Of a DNA stretch of 64,000 nucleotides, positions 8,602 to 17,698 are shown piece after piece (the first letter of the stretch is position 1; the number at the start of each line of letters is the position of its first letter). The notes beneath the pieces are model-generated. The model was not told the origin of the DNA. It made no database searches and worked only from the letters and a program-made list of their open reading frames with translations. Source of the stretch: Candidatus Gastranaerophilales bacterium (GTDB lineage Bacteria; Cyanobacteriota; Vampirovibrionia; Gastranaerophilales; Gastranaerophilaceae). Where the stretch lies: positions 49,689-113,688 of the forward strand of contig CALURI010000007.1 in the NCBI GenBank assembly GCA_944323135.1, given 5' to 3'. The translations under genes were made by a program, and so were the position numbers.

Positions 8602-9059
8602 TTGGATAAACCCTCTATTATTTCATCTTTTCCTATTGATTCAAATTCATATATTCTTGAATCATCATCATTATATTTTACGTTAATTTTTATGTGGTTA
8701 AATGGAGCTTCATTTTGATTAAATTCTGCCCATTCAACAAATGTTACTTTTTTGCCTTCAGAGTATTCTCTTAATTCATCATAAATTGTTTTAATACCTT
8801 CATTTTCAAGCCTGTATAAATCGAAATGATAGATTGGAATTGAACCTGTATGATATTCATTTAGGATTACAAAACTTGGGCTTGTAACTTTTTCTTTTAC
8901 ATCAAGTGCATCTGCAACAAGTTTTACGAAAGCTGTTTTGCCTGCACCAATTTCTCCGTAAAGATTTATAAAACAACCTTCTTTTAATAACGGTGCAAAT
9001 TTTTTTGCAAGTTGTTTAGTTTCTTCAAGATTATGGCAAATTTGTTTATACTTTTTCAT
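8598..9059 (-). CDS. tsaE: tRNA threonylcarbamoyladenosine biosynthesis ATPase TsaE
   Basis: TsaE is a small P-loop ATPase that drives the TsaB-TsaD complex in t6A synthesis. The Walker A motif G-E-I-G-A-G-K-T lies at 35-42, and the conserved T-S-P-S-F and F-D-L-Y-R-L segments follow. The length of 153 is normal. Its start lies 14 bases inside the end of the diguanylate cyclase gene and its end overlaps tsaB, so the three genes form one coupled unit. Confidence 0.95.
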   Translation of the reverse strand: MKKYKQICHNLEETKQLAKKFAPLLKEGCFINLYGEIGAGKTAFVKLVADALDVKEKVTSPSFVILNEYHTGSIPIYHFDLYRLENEGIKTIYDELREYSEGKKVTFVEWAEFNQNEAPFNHIKINVKYNDDDSRIYEFESIGKDEIIEGLSK

Positions 9060-10380
9060 AAATTTCTGCTCTGTTCCTTCCGTTTCCTTTAGCTTTATAC
9101 AGTGCTTTATCAGCGTTTTGTAATAGCGTTTTTTCGTTGTCTTCAGGATTAAATTCTGAAATTCCTAAGCTAATTGTAACATTAATATTTTTTTCTTGTA
9201 CATCAGGATTAACTTTTGAAATGTCTATTTTTGTATTTTTTACTGCTTGAAGAAGTCTGGATGCAACCATTTGCGCTTCATTGAGCTTTGTAAACGGCAG
9301 TATTATTACAAATTCTTCTCCGCCGTATCGACCTGCAATATCGTAGTCTCTGAGTTGATGTTTAATGACATTAGAAATTGTTTTTAATACCAAATCTCCT
9401 GATGCATGACCATAGGTATCGTTTATGTTCTTAAAATAATCAATATCTGTCATAATTGTACATAAACTTCTGTTTTGACGTTTTGCACTTGAAACTTCTT
9501 GTTTTATACGTTCTTCAAGTTGGTGTCTGTTATAAAGACCGGTTAAAGCATCCAAGGTCGCATGTTTTAAAATTTCCGCATAAACATTGGCACGATTTAT
9601 TGTGGTGGCTGCTTGATTGGTTAATTGTTCTATATAATTTATTTCTTTTTCGCTTAAAATATTATCTGTACTTTTTGTTACAATACAGCCAAGAAGCTTA
9701 TTTTCACTAATTAAGGGAAACAGACCAATTTTTTTATCAGGAGTTAAAATATACTCGGATTTGTTAGTAAGACATTTTAACAATTCAAATATTTTTTCAT
9801 CTTTGCAAGCATTCGGCCAAACTAGTTTGTTATCTATAAAAATATAAATAAGATGTTCAGATACAAATTTGTCAATCATTTCTCCGATAATCGGAATTAT
9901 GTAGCTGGTTTCATATTGAGTTTCAATAATTTTTGCAATATTTTTCATCGAATCGTGGAAATCAATATTTCTTTGCATTCTGTCAGATAATATTATGTTT
10001 TGAATTTTTAATGAGATTAAATATGATGCAACTTTTAAGAATTCAATACTGTCTTTGTCAGGTATAGTTTCAAATTCTATCATACCTATAAGTTTTTGAC
10101 CTTCACAAAGTGAACAGTAAAATTTTTCATCTTTTGCAAGGAGTGTGTTTGTTTTTAATTTCTCGAAAATTTTATATAAGCTTTTGGTTTTATCTTTGTG
10201 CCTGTATTCTTCGATAGAAATCCAGCTTTTTGAAAAATCTCTTAATGTCTCTGATGTATTGTCATATATATAAATATTTATTGGGTTAAATATTTCCTCA
10301 AGAACACGTGTAATCCCTTCAGGATTACACGTGTCATTCAGCTTTTCTGATAAATTTTCAATCTCATCGAATTTTGACAT
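9046..10380 (-). CDS. GGDEF diguanylate cyclase with N-terminal GAF-like sensor
   Basis: The protein is predicted to make cyclic di-GMP from two GTP. The C-terminal GGDEF domain (about 275-444) contains D-A-L-T-G-L-Y-N-R-H, the active-site motif G-G-E-E-F at 353-357, and an RxxD inhibitory site (R-D-Y-D) five residues before it, so it should be active and feedback-inhibited. The first 270 residues have no membrane segment and look like one or two GAF-type folds, so the input is probably cytosolic. The start codon overlaps the yebC stop by one base (TAATG), and the gene overlaps tsaE at its end. Linking c-di-GMP to a tRNA-modification operon is most simply a co-transcription effect. With the many pilin genes nearby, c-di-GMP control of surface behaviour is plausible but inferred. 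Confidence 0.93.
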   Translation of the reverse strand: MSKFDEIENLSEKLNDTCNPEGITRVLEEIFNPINIYIYDNTSETLRDFSKSWISIEEYRHKDKTKSLYKIFEKLKTNTLLAKDEKFYCSLCEGQKLIGMIEFETIPDKDSIEFLKVASYLISLKIQNIILSDRMQRNIDFHDSMKNIAKIIETQYETSYIIPIIGEMIDKFVSEHLIYIFIDNKLVWPNACKDEKIFELLKCLTNKSEYILTPDKKIGLFPLISENKLLGCIVTKSTDNILSEKEINYIEQLTNQAATTINRANVYAEILKHATLDALTGLYNRHQLEERIKQEVSSAKRQNRSLCTIMTDIDYFKNINDTYGHASGDLVLKTISNVIKHQLRDYDIAGRYGGEEFVIILPFTKLNEAQMVASRLLQAVKNTKIDISKVNPDVQEKNINVTISLGISEFNPEDNEKTLLQNADKALYKAKGNGRNRAEIYEKV

Positions 10381-11129
10381 TACGCTTCCAATTTTTGTAG
10401 AATTTCATCTGATATATCAAAATTTGCATAAACATTTTGAACGTCATCATGTTCTTCAAGTTTATCTAAAAGTTTTAAAATTTGATCAGCTGTTTTTTCG
10501 TCTGTTATTTCTATTGTATTTTGTGGAATTCTTGTAAGTTCAGCAGATTCACTTTTAAATCCTTCAGCTTCAAGACCTTCCGTTACTGATTGGAAATTTT
10601 CTGCTGATGTAATAACTTTATACTGCTCATCTTCTTCATTAACATCTAATGCATCTAAACTGATTGCAGCTTCAAAAAGTTTATCAAAATCAACACTTTT
10701 GTCAAAAGTAATAACTCCTCGTTGATCAAACATCCAGCCAACACAGCCTGTTGCACCAAGACTTCCGTTATATTTTGTAAAGAAACTTCTGATATCTCCG
10801 GCTGTTCTGTTTCTGTTATCTGTCATTGCTTCAATTACAACAGCAACCCCGCCCGGTGCATAACCTTCATAAATAAGTTCTTCGTAATTATCAGCAGAAC
10901 CTGCTCCAGCACCTTTTTCAATTGCACGTTTTATGTTGTCATTGGGTAATCCTGCTGCTTTGGCTTTTTCTATTGCGGTTCTTAAACGGAAATTCCCGGC
11001 AGGATCAGGACCGCCAAGTCTTGCTGATACTATTAATTCTCTTGAGTATTTTTGAAATACTACTGCTCTTTGTGAATCTACTTTTGCTTTTTTATGCTTA
11101 ATGGTTGACCATTTTGAGTGTCCTGACAT
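10380..11129 (-). CDS. yebC: YebC/PmpR-family protein (DUF28)
   Basis: Members of this family act as DNA-binding regulators or, as shown for some, relieve ribosome stalling at polyproline. The N-terminus M-S-G-H-S-K-W-S-T-I-K-H-K-K is the family's invariant start and GAGGT lies six bases upstream of ATG 11129; a longer frame from 11177 adds an unconserved leader. The 249 residues match the family. It heads the yebC-GGDEF-tsaE-tsaB cluster. A role in polyproline translation would be notable here, since three prepilins in the window begin with a run of four prolines encoded by C-runs (inference). Confidence 0.93.
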   Translation of the reverse strand: MSGHSKWSTIKHKKAKVDSQRAVVFQKYSRELIVSARLGGPDPAGNFRLRTAIEKAKAAGLPNDNIKRAIEKGAGAGSADNYEELIYEGYAPGGVAVVIEAMTDNRNRTAGDIRSFFTKYNGSLGATGCVGWMFDQRGVITFDKSVDFDKLFEAAISLDALDVNEEDEQYKVITSAENFQSVTEGLEAEGFKSESAELTRIPQNTIEITDEKTADQILKLLDKLEEHDDVQNVYANFDISDEILQKLEA

Positions 11130-11200
11130 ATTTTTTACCTCTTTAATCTGATTATACTTATATTGATATTTTAACACAAAAAGTTTTATTGTTTTTTTAA

Positions 11201-11211
11201 TGTGATAAAAT
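11201..11211 (+). promoter_or_regulatory. Extended -10 promoter, probably leaderless
   Basis: TGTGATAAAAT ends six bases before the ATG at 11218. A start about seven bases after the -10 would fall on the A of the ATG, and no Shine-Dalgarno sequence is present. Similar elements precede the genes at 37609 and 55059. Confidence 0.45.
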
Positions 11212-11217
11212 AGTTTT

Positions 11218-12120
11218 ATGAATTATAAAAAAAATGTATATTATAAATATTTTGATGAAAATATTTTAACGCAAGTGAAGGAATTTGAAATTCAGCGTAT
11301 AAATATTATTAAAAAAGTAATTTTATCTTCGGCTGCATATTTTTTTGTTGGAATATGTTTGGCTGTGTGTTTTGTATTTGTTAAATTTGAACCTGTATAT
11401 AAATTTATCCTTGTTCCTTTAATTTTATTTTTAATGTATGCGTGTATTATAAAAAGTATTGTGAATTTTGTTATTGCCGGCAAAGATTTTCAGGCTATGC
11501 TTTATGAAAAAGTTTTTCCTTTGTTTTTGGTCCCGTTTGCAAATTTTAAAAAATGGCCTAAAAATCATAATACAGATGTTATTATTGATTCTAAACTTTT
11601 TCATAACTTTGATACTCAAGAAGATGTAGCAAGCTTTTTCGGTTTTTATGAGCGTACGAATATTATTGTTTCTGATTCCAGAATTAAAATGCCGCTAAAA
11701 GGGGTTAATAAGCCGGATTTGTTTAAGGGAACTTTAATCCAGCTTGAATTAGAAAAAAGCATTGATAATCATGTAATTATGTTTTCTAAAAATGAGAAAA
11801 AATTTAATAATTATAAGCAGATTAATCCGCATATTGATGATATGAATAAATATTTGTATGTGTTTGCAAAGAATAATAATAATTTGGAATTTATTTCCTT
11901 AAAGTTTTGGAATACTGTTAAAAAATTTGGTGCATTATATACAGCAAAAGGATTTGAATTATCTTACAAGGATAATATTGTTCTGATTGCTATTAGACAG
12001 AAAAAACCTATGCTGTTTGGTTTTTTATTCAGATCTTTATTAAAGGCAAAAAATTACGATGACCTTATTGAAAGATTCATCGTAATTTTTGATTTAGTTG
12101 ATATTTTAAATGAAGGTTAA
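11218..12120 (+). CDS. DUF3137-like two-TM membrane protein
   Basis: A 300-residue protein with two hydrophobic segments near the N-terminus (about 33-55 and 61-84) and a soluble C-terminal domain. That domain contains F-G-F-Y-E-R-T-N and a later F-K-G-T-L-I-Q-L-E-L segment, which resembles the DUF3137 family of small-genome and Gram-positive bacteria; this is from memory of family style only. No enzymatic motif is seen. It appears to be transcribed alone from an extended -10 promoter with no ribosome binding site. Its stop overlaps the convergent GT5 gene by four bases. Function unknown; probably faces the cytoplasm. Confidence 0.75.
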   Translation: MNYKKNVYYKYFDENILTQVKEFEIQRINIIKKVILSSAAYFFVGICLAVCFVFVKFEPVYKFILVPLILFLMYACIIKSIVNFVIAGKDFQAMLYEKVFPLFLVPFANFKKWPKNHNTDVIIDSKLFHNFDTQEDVASFFGFYERTNIIVSDSRIKMPLKGVNKPDLFKGTLIQLELEKSIDNHVIMFSKNEKKFNNYKQINPHIDDMNKYLYVFAKNNNNLEFISLKFWNTVKKFGALYTAKGFELSYKDNIVLIAIRQKKPMLFGFLFRSLLKAKNYDDLIERFIVIFDLVDILNEG

Positions 12121-15100
12121 GCTGCTTTATCTAATTTTGGCTTGTCTTCTTTTTTTGTATCTGTTGTTGTTTGCGGAGCTGTATTTTCGGCTGTTTTATC
12201 AGCTTTTTTATCGCGTTTTAAATATGCATAAGCCGCAGTGCCGATTGCCGCAATACCAATACCTGTTCCGATGATAATTTTAGTCCATTTTGTTCTGGCT
12301 TTTGATGCGCTTTCTTTTAATGCATCAGCTATGCCAAATTTATTACCTAACATACGGCTCATTTTTTTATTGCTTCTGGCTGCTATTCCTTTATCTACTT
12401 CAAAAACTTCTGTCATATAACGTTCATTTGCAGTTTTGCCTCCGTTATATGCAGAATTTTCATGCCAATCAATTTTTTGTTGAAGGCTATCTCTTACCAT
12501 AGAAGCATACTTAGATACTTTACCTTCTTCATGTTTGAGATTATAATCAGATACTGCTTGTTGTATGCAATCTTTTACTTCTGCAGCGTTTTTTAACATT
12601 CTTTCAGAGTCTACAGCATTGCCGAGTTCTTGAGCTGAAATATTTTGGAATTTAGAAGTATCTATGTTTATAAGATAAGGATTTTTAGTTAAGTAACCTC
12701 TTGTTGCGGCAATAAAGTCTGGAGCTCCACCGGTTTTTGTACTTATAACAGGCGTACCTGCTGCAAAAGATTCAAGAGGCGTAATTCCGCAAGGCTCATA
12801 TCTTGATGTGAAAATAGAATAAGTTGCACATCCTACAAGTCTGTTAGGGAAGAATCCGTTGACGTACATTGCATTGCCTTTATAAATTCCGCCATCTAAT
12901 TCTTCTATCTGTCTGATAATATCTTTAACCCATTTAAAATCTCTTGCATCGTCTTCCCAAACACCTGCACCGACAATCAATTTACAATGTTTTTTTGTTT
13001 CTTTATCAACGTTTGGGTCTTTTAAGAAGTCTAAAAATGCTTGAAATGTAGAAGGATAACCTTTTTGTGGATCAGGACGTCCCCAACCCATAAATATCAT
13101 ATCGCCTTCATTATATTTTGATACATGTCCTATAACACTTGCTTTATCGCCGGATATTTGACTTTGAGTAAAGAACATTTGAGTTAAACCAGTTTGACCG
13201 TTTTTATCAAATGCTTCTCCTAAAGTGTCAAGCAACCATTTTGTATTTGCTTTTTTAGCTTTCAAGACTTCATCAAGGTTGTCTGATACAAATTTGCCGT
13301 TTGCATCATATACCGGTTTGTATTCGTAAGTTGTAAAGCCTGCTTTTGATTTTGTTAAACCGTTTATAAAGTTGCCTCTGCAGAAATTTGCGGTCGGGTC
13401 ATTTAGTCTTAAGTTAGCCGGAGTACTTCCGTTTGTAATATCAATAGTTTTTGTTTCTGCAAGTTTTGTTGTCATAAATTGGGCAATATCAGGTGTATTC
13501 GAGGATTTCATTTCTTTGCCGTAATTTACTGATACTGTACCGCAGCTAATATTTTTAGGGTTTGCTTTTGTCCCTGCGACAGGAACCATTGACAAGTTAA
13601 ATGTCCGAACTTCATTTGCAGTGTCTATATAGTCATCGCGGAAGTTTTGCATAAAAGGCTCTAAAATTTGATATGCAAATCTTTTTTCTTCTTTAGTTGC
13701 TCTTGTCCAGTTAGCTTCTATTTCTCTTAATTTTACAATTTGAGAATGTTTATTTAAATTATCAACATCTTCTTTTCTTGCAGCCATTCTAAAGAAGTCA
13801 AAAGGATTACTTTCTGCTCCTTGATAATCTCTTCCGGGGTTATGGAAACGCCCGTCAGCTTTAACGCCGTTCCAGTATTGGTTCCCGAAATGAGATTCAT
13901 CTGCAATATAGTTCATTACCATAAAGCCCGGTCTATCGTGTACCCATATGTTTGAAGGATTATAAAATCCGTGTTTTTCAGTATTTAATTTAGGTAATAC
14001 ATCTACAAATACTCTGTTACTGTCGGCATAAGCAAGATCTGTTTTGATTTCTTGAAGCTTGCCGTTTACTTTTACTTTTGCACTTCTGGAATAATAAGCT
14101 TTATCAGTTCCATAAGGAGATTCAAATCTTGCTAAACCTTCTGTGTGCATAAAATATGCAGCGTTTCTTTCTGCTTTGTTTGGTGCAGCTTTGGAGTTTA
14201 TTGCTTCAATTTGTTTTTTTACTTCATCGGTGTTTAATTTAGCTTCATATTTTTCTTTTAAATATTTATCTGTATTAACAAGCTGCTCTACTTCTTTTTT
14301 TATTTTTGCTTCTACTTTGTTTCTTTCTTCTTTGAATTCAGGTAGTTTATAATCTATTTGCGGGTGATTTTGTTTTTTTATTTCTAATTCTTTTTTAGCC
14401 TGTTCTAAAAATCCGTTATCTTTCTTTTCTGCTTGTGCATATTCTTCTTTGTATTTTTCACGAACTTCTTTGTTATACTTTTCAACGTAAGGTTTTTTAA
14501 GTTCGTTAAATATTTTTTCTTTATATTTATTTATTTTTTCATCAACAGTATCCGGAACACTTATTGCTCTGAAAATTCTATATGGAATAGTTTCCATTTC
14601 TGAAATTGACTTTGTTGAAGGTCTTGTAACGCTTCCTTTTAAATCAGTTGCTTCTTCTAAGACAATAACACTTGATATGCCTTTATCATTTGGTTTTCTT
14701 TGAACTACAAATCGGAATTCTTCCCCGTCTTTGAGTTGAATATTTTCTCTTTTCATTAATTGTTCTAATGTTTCATTCGGATTTGCATGGTAGAATTCGT
14801 TTGCGTCGTAGTTTGTAATATAATTCCCTTTGGCATCTTTTTTTACAATAACTGCTTTAATTCCGCCATCACCGTTGTCATAAGCATGGTAGGGGGAAAA
14901 GTCTCTTACATCTGCTTTTTCTCTTAATCGCCAGTTGTCCGGAGCTTCTTGTGTTACAACCCCTAAACCGCCTGCCATATAGCCGAATCTTTTATTTTCC
15001 GGTGCATAAGATGCAAATTCATTAATATGTTTTTCGTTATTCCCCGTGAAAGTTAATAAAACACCTGGCATGGTCCTTTGCGGGTTGATACTCATAGCTA

Positions 15101-15188
15101 CAGGTGTTGATTGATTGTTAGATTGTACTCTGTCATTTCTTTTGATACTTTTTGCCTGATAATTTGGCATAACTGAATAAATTCGCAT
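12117..15188 (-). CDS. Very large GT5-type glycosyltransferase (glycogen/starch synthase-like) with C-terminal membrane anchor
   Basis: The core is a GT-B fold enzyme related to glycogen synthase: G-G-L-G-V-V at 73-78 is the ADP-glucose-binding signature region, and the C-terminal half has E-P-C-G-I-T-P-L-E-S-F-A-A-G-T-P-V with T-G-G-A-P-D. At 1,023 residues it is about twice GlgA (about 480). The extra length is a charged Lys/Glu-rich coiled-coil-like insert (about 215-345), expanded central loops, and a C-terminal tail with one hydrophobic segment (about 970-990) followed by a Lys/Thr-rich end. The N-terminus (about 1-60) is low complexity and ends in L-T-F-T-G-N-N, resembling the F-x-G starts of other orphans here. 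It probably transfers glucose to a polymer, perhaps membrane-associated; glycogen synthase proper is one option. Confidence 0.8.
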   Translation of the reverse strand: MRIYSVMPNYQAKSIKRNDRVQSNNQSTPVAMSINPQRTMPGVLLTFTGNNEKHINEFASYAPENKRFGYMAGGLGVVTQEAPDNWRLREKADVRDFSPYHAYDNGDGGIKAVIVKKDAKGNYITNYDANEFYHANPNETLEQLMKRENIQLKDGEEFRFVVQRKPNDKGISSVIVLEEATDLKGSVTRPSTKSISEMETIPYRIFRAISVPDTVDEKINKYKEKIFNELKKPYVEKYNKEVREKYKEEYAQAEKKDNGFLEQAKKELEIKKQNHPQIDYKLPEFKEERNKVEAKIKKEVEQLVNTDKYLKEKYEAKLNTDEVKKQIEAINSKAAPNKAERNAAYFMHTEGLARFESPYGTDKAYYSRSAKVKVNGKLQEIKTDLAYADSNRVFVDVLPKLNTEKHGFYNPSNIWVHDRPGFMVMNYIADESHFGNQYWNGVKADGRFHNPGRDYQGAESNPFDFFRMAARKEDVDNLNKHSQIVKLREIEANWTRATKEEKRFAYQILEPFMQNFRDDYIDTANEVRTFNLSMVPVAGTKANPKNISCGTVSVNYGKEMKSSNTPDIAQFMTTKLAETKTIDITNGSTPANLRLNDPTANFCRGNFINGLTKSKAGFTTYEYKPVYDANGKFVSDNLDEVLKAKKANTKWLLDTLGEAFDKNGQTGLTQMFFTQSQISGDKASVIGHVSKYNEGDMIFMGWGRPDPQKGYPSTFQAFLDFLKDPNVDKETKKHCKLIVGAGVWEDDARDFKWVKDIIRQIEELDGGIYKGNAMYVNGFFPNRLVGCATYSIFTSRYEPCGITPLESFAAGTPVISTKTGGAPDFIAATRGYLTKNPYLINIDTSKFQNISAQELGNAVDSERMLKNAAEVKDCIQQAVSDYNLKHEEGKVSKYASMVRDSLQQKIDWHENSAYNGGKTANERYMTEVFEVDKGIAARSNKKMSRMLGNKFGIADALKESASKARTKWTKIIIGTGIGIAAIGTAAYAYLKRDKKADKTAENTAPQTTTDTKKEDKPKLDKAA

Positions 15189-15404
15189 GTTTACACCCTT
15201 TTCAATTTATAAATAATATACACTTTTTTATATATGCAGAAAAAAAAATTTTCCCCGCATATATAGTAAAATGCTGACAAAAAATTTTTCAATACTTATC
15301 TGATTTTTTATTAAGAAATATTAAGTAAAGTTTTTTTTAATAATTAAAGTTTTTTAAATTATTTTTGAGTAAAATTTAATAAAAAGTGTATAAAAGGTAA
15401 AAAT

Positions 15405-16685
15405 ATGGACAGATTTTTTGGATTATTAGGAATTATTTTGATTTTTGGGTTAGCTTATTTAATGTCGAATAATCGTAAGGCAATAAATTATAAAACGGTA
15501 GGAATGGGTTTTCTACTTCAGGTTTTATTGGCGCTTTTTATTTTTAAAGTTCCTTTAGGACGTGCTATTTTTTATAATTTAGGTTTATTTATTCAAAAAA
15601 TTCTTGAATTTGCAAAACAAGGCGGTTCTTTTGTTTTTGGTCCTTTAATGACTGAACATAAAATTACTGCTGTTTTTGGTGAGGGTGCTCAGGTTTTTGC
15701 GCTTCAATTAATTGCCTCTTTAATATTTATGATGATTCTCGTAAATATTCTTTATTACTATGGGATTATGCAGAGAGTTGTTCCTCTTTTTGGGAAAGCT
15801 ATGAACAAATTGATGAATGTAAGCGGAGCTGAAGCTTTATCAAATGTTGCAAGTGCTTTTGTCGGACAAATTGCCGCACAAATTATGATAAGACCTTATC
15901 TTGCAAAACTTACCCGTTCAGAGCTTTTAGCTTCGATGGCAGGGAGTATGGCTTGTATTTCAGGAGCTACAATGCCGATTTATATAGGCATGGGAATTCC
16001 GGCTCAATATCTTTTGGCTGCTTCAATTATGGCGGCTCCGGGTGCGCTTGTTATTACAAAAATTGTTTATCCTGAAACAGGAACTCCTGAGACAAGTGAT
16101 GATATTAAAATTACATACAGTAAAAGGAAAAAACCATATATTAACGTATTTGATGCAATTTCAGCTGGTGCATCCGAGGGAATGAAAGTCGCAATCAATG
16201 TTGTTGCTATGATTTTAGCTTTAGTTGCTTTAGTTGCAATGATTGATTGGGCATTAGGGCATTTAGGTGTATTAATCGTGAAATATTTGCATATAAATTT
16301 TGCTTCTTTTGATTTAAATCATCTTTCTTTAAAAATGATTTTGGGTAAAATATTTGCTGTCTTTGCGTATTTTATGGGTGTGCCTTTGAAGGAAGCTACA
16401 ACAGTTGGGAGTCTTATGGGGACAAAGCTTGTATTAAATGAAATGGTTGCTTATTTTGATATGACTCATCTGCCGCAGACTTTATCCGCTAAAAGTTTTT
16501 TAATTGCAAGTTTTGCATTGTGCAGTTTTGGGAATTTCGGTTCTATTGCAATTCAGCTCGGAGGTATTGGAGAACTTGCTCCTAACCAACGTAAAAATCT
16601 TGCAAGGCTAGGTGTTAGAGCTTTAATTTGCGGAACATTAACTTGTTATATGTCTGCAGCAATAGCAGGGGTATTATTTAATTAG
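15405..16685 (+). CDS. NupC/CNT-family nucleoside transporter
   Basis: Concentrative nucleoside transporter that imports nucleosides with H+ or Na+ across the inner membrane. The 426 residues carry about ten hydrophobic segments. The family's hallmarks are present: G-Q-I-A-A-Q-I-M-I-R-P-Y-L (about 163-175), S-G-A-T-M-P-I-Y-I-G, and a C-terminal F-A-L-C-S-F-G-N-F-G-S-I-A-I-Q-L-G-G. It stands alone and converges on the XRE regulator gene with two bases between the stops. The upstream 216-base gap to the GT5 gene is very AT-rich, contains no ORF, and presumably holds both divergent promoters. Nucleoside scavenging suits a host-associated fermenter. Confidence 0.93.
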   Translation: MDRFFGLLGIILIFGLAYLMSNNRKAINYKTVGMGFLLQVLLALFIFKVPLGRAIFYNLGLFIQKILEFAKQGGSFVFGPLMTEHKITAVFGEGAQVFALQLIASLIFMMILVNILYYYGIMQRVVPLFGKAMNKLMNVSGAEALSNVASAFVGQIAAQIMIRPYLAKLTRSELLASMAGSMACISGATMPIYIGMGIPAQYLLAASIMAAPGALVITKIVYPETGTPETSDDIKITYSKRKKPYINVFDAISAGASEGMKVAINVVAMILALVALVAMIDWALGHLGVLIVKYLHINFASFDLNHLSLKMILGKIFAVFAYFMGVPLKEATTVGSLMGTKLVLNEMVAYFDMTHLPQTLSAKSFLIASFALCSFGNFGSIAIQLGGIGELAPNQRKNLARLGVRALICGTLTCYMSAAIAGVLFN

Positions 16686-16687
16686 GT

Positions 16688-16900
16688 TTATTTTTTAAAT
16701 AAATCGATAAATTTAATTTCAAAAAAATTGGCTATAGCAATTATTTTATCTAGTGGCGGTATAATTCTGCCATTTTCAACCTTGCTTATATACGAAGAAT
16801 CACAGCCGATAAGTTCTGATAATTGCTTGCAAGAACAGCCGTATCGTTTGCGGAGTCTTTTTAGGTTGTCTAAAAATATTTTGATAATATTTTCGTTCAT
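16688..16900 (-). CDS. XRE-family helix-turn-helix regulator, 70 residues
   Basis: A minimal Cro/C1-type HTH protein. Helices 2-3 read C-S-C-K-Q-L-S-E-L-I-G-C-D-S-S-Y-I-S-K-V-E-N-G (about 22-44), the classic XRE core, and nothing is added beyond the DNA-binding domain. It is divergent from prepilin B. The 83-base gap holds a perfect palindrome and a TGTGTTATAAT promoter for the prepilin, so it is the obvious candidate regulator of that gene and of itself. No strong ribosome binding site is seen and a TATGAT lies three bases before the ATG, so a leaderless transcript is possible. Confidence 0.88.
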   Translation of the reverse strand: MNENIIKIFLDNLKRLRKRYGCSCKQLSELIGCDSSYISKVENGRIIPPLDKIIAIANFFEIKFIDLFKK

Positions 16901-16928
16901 TTAATCATAATCCAATAAAATTTGTATC

Positions 16929-16951
16929 AAAATGGATTTTAAATCCATTTT
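16929..16951. promoter_or_regulatory. Perfect palindrome, likely operator of the XRE regulator
   Basis: AAAATGGATTT, central T, AAATCCATTTT: eleven-base perfect arms in the gap between the divergent XRE gene and prepilin B. It directly abuts the prepilin's extended -10 element (TGTGTTATAAT, 16951-16961), so bound protein would cover the -35 region. Confidence 0.6.
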
Positions 16952-16961
16952 GTGTTATAAT
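16951..16961 (+). promoter_or_regulatory. Extended -10 promoter of prepilin B
   Basis: TGTGTTATAAT followed 23 bases later by the prepilin ATG, with AGGAGGAAG in between as ribosome binding site. No -35 match is visible; the palindrome occupies that place, which fits either an extended -10 promoter or regulator-controlled initiation. Confidence 0.5.
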
Positions 16962-16983
16962 ATTTTCAGGAGGAAGTATAAAT

Positions 16984-17694
16984 ATGAAAAAAGCATTCAC
17001 TCTTGCGGAAGTTTTAATTACACTTGGTATTATTGGCGTAGTTGCTGCTATTACAATGCCGTCATTAATATCAAAGTATAGAGAAAAAGTTTTTGTTGAA
17101 AGATTGAAACAAACTTATTCAATTTTTTCACAGGCATATTTAATGGCAGTGTCAGAAAATGGTGAAGCTGAAAATTGGGATATAGGAGAAGCATCTACTA
17201 TAGAGGGTGCTGAAAAGCTTTTTGATATTTTATCTCCTTATTTGAATAAAGCTGAGGTTTGTCGAGAAAAATCAGGTTGTTTTGCAGATTCTTATAAGAC
17301 ATTTAGCGGGTATAATTATGGCTATGCACCTAAAGCTCATCCTAAGTATGTGAGAGGTGTTTTAGCAAATGGTGTATCTTTTGCTTATGCAAGTTCAGGT
17401 TCAGGATGTTCATATTTTAGCGGTACGATTTATCCGGATATATGTGCTGTTTTATATGTTGATTTAAACGGTTATCAATTGCCGAATAAAACAGGAGTTG
17501 ATTATTTCGGTTTTTATATTACTAAAAAAGCAATTTTACCTATGGGGCTAAAAGGTTGGGATGGCGGATCTAATGGCTATACCTGTGAATTTAACGGAAC
17601 ACGTACAGGTAATGGCACCGGCTGTACTGCTTGGGTCTTGAATATGCAAAATATGGACTATTTAAGACGTGATATTTCAAATGACTGGAAATAG
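16984..17694 (+). CDS. Prepilin B (type IV pilin/pseudopilin-like), intact conventional start
   Basis: A 236-residue prepilin with a short conventional leader M-K-K-A then F-T-L-A-E-V-L-I-T-L-G-I-I-G, a hydrophobic helix to about residue 25, and a globular domain with eight or so Cys that could form disulfides after export. The residue before the F is Ala rather than the usual Gly of prepilin peptidase sites. Unlike prepilins A, D and E it has no homopolymer run or long leader, and it follows a strong AGGAGG site. It is divergent from the XRE gene with a palindrome between them. Role: pilus or pseudopilus subunit, or an exported pilin-like protein; which one is not readable. Confidence 0.88.
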   Translation: MKKAFTLAEVLITLGIIGVVAAITMPSLISKYREKVFVERLKQTYSIFSQAYLMAVSENGEAENWDIGEASTIEGAEKLFDILSPYLNKAEVCREKSGCFADSYKTFSGYNYGYAPKAHPKYVRGVLANGVSFAYASSGSGCSYFSGTIYPDICAVLYVDLNGYQLPNKTGVDYFGFYITKKAILPMGLKGWDGGSNGYTCEFNGTRTGNGTGCTAWVLNMQNMDYLRRDISNDWK

Positions 17695-17698
17695 TTTT

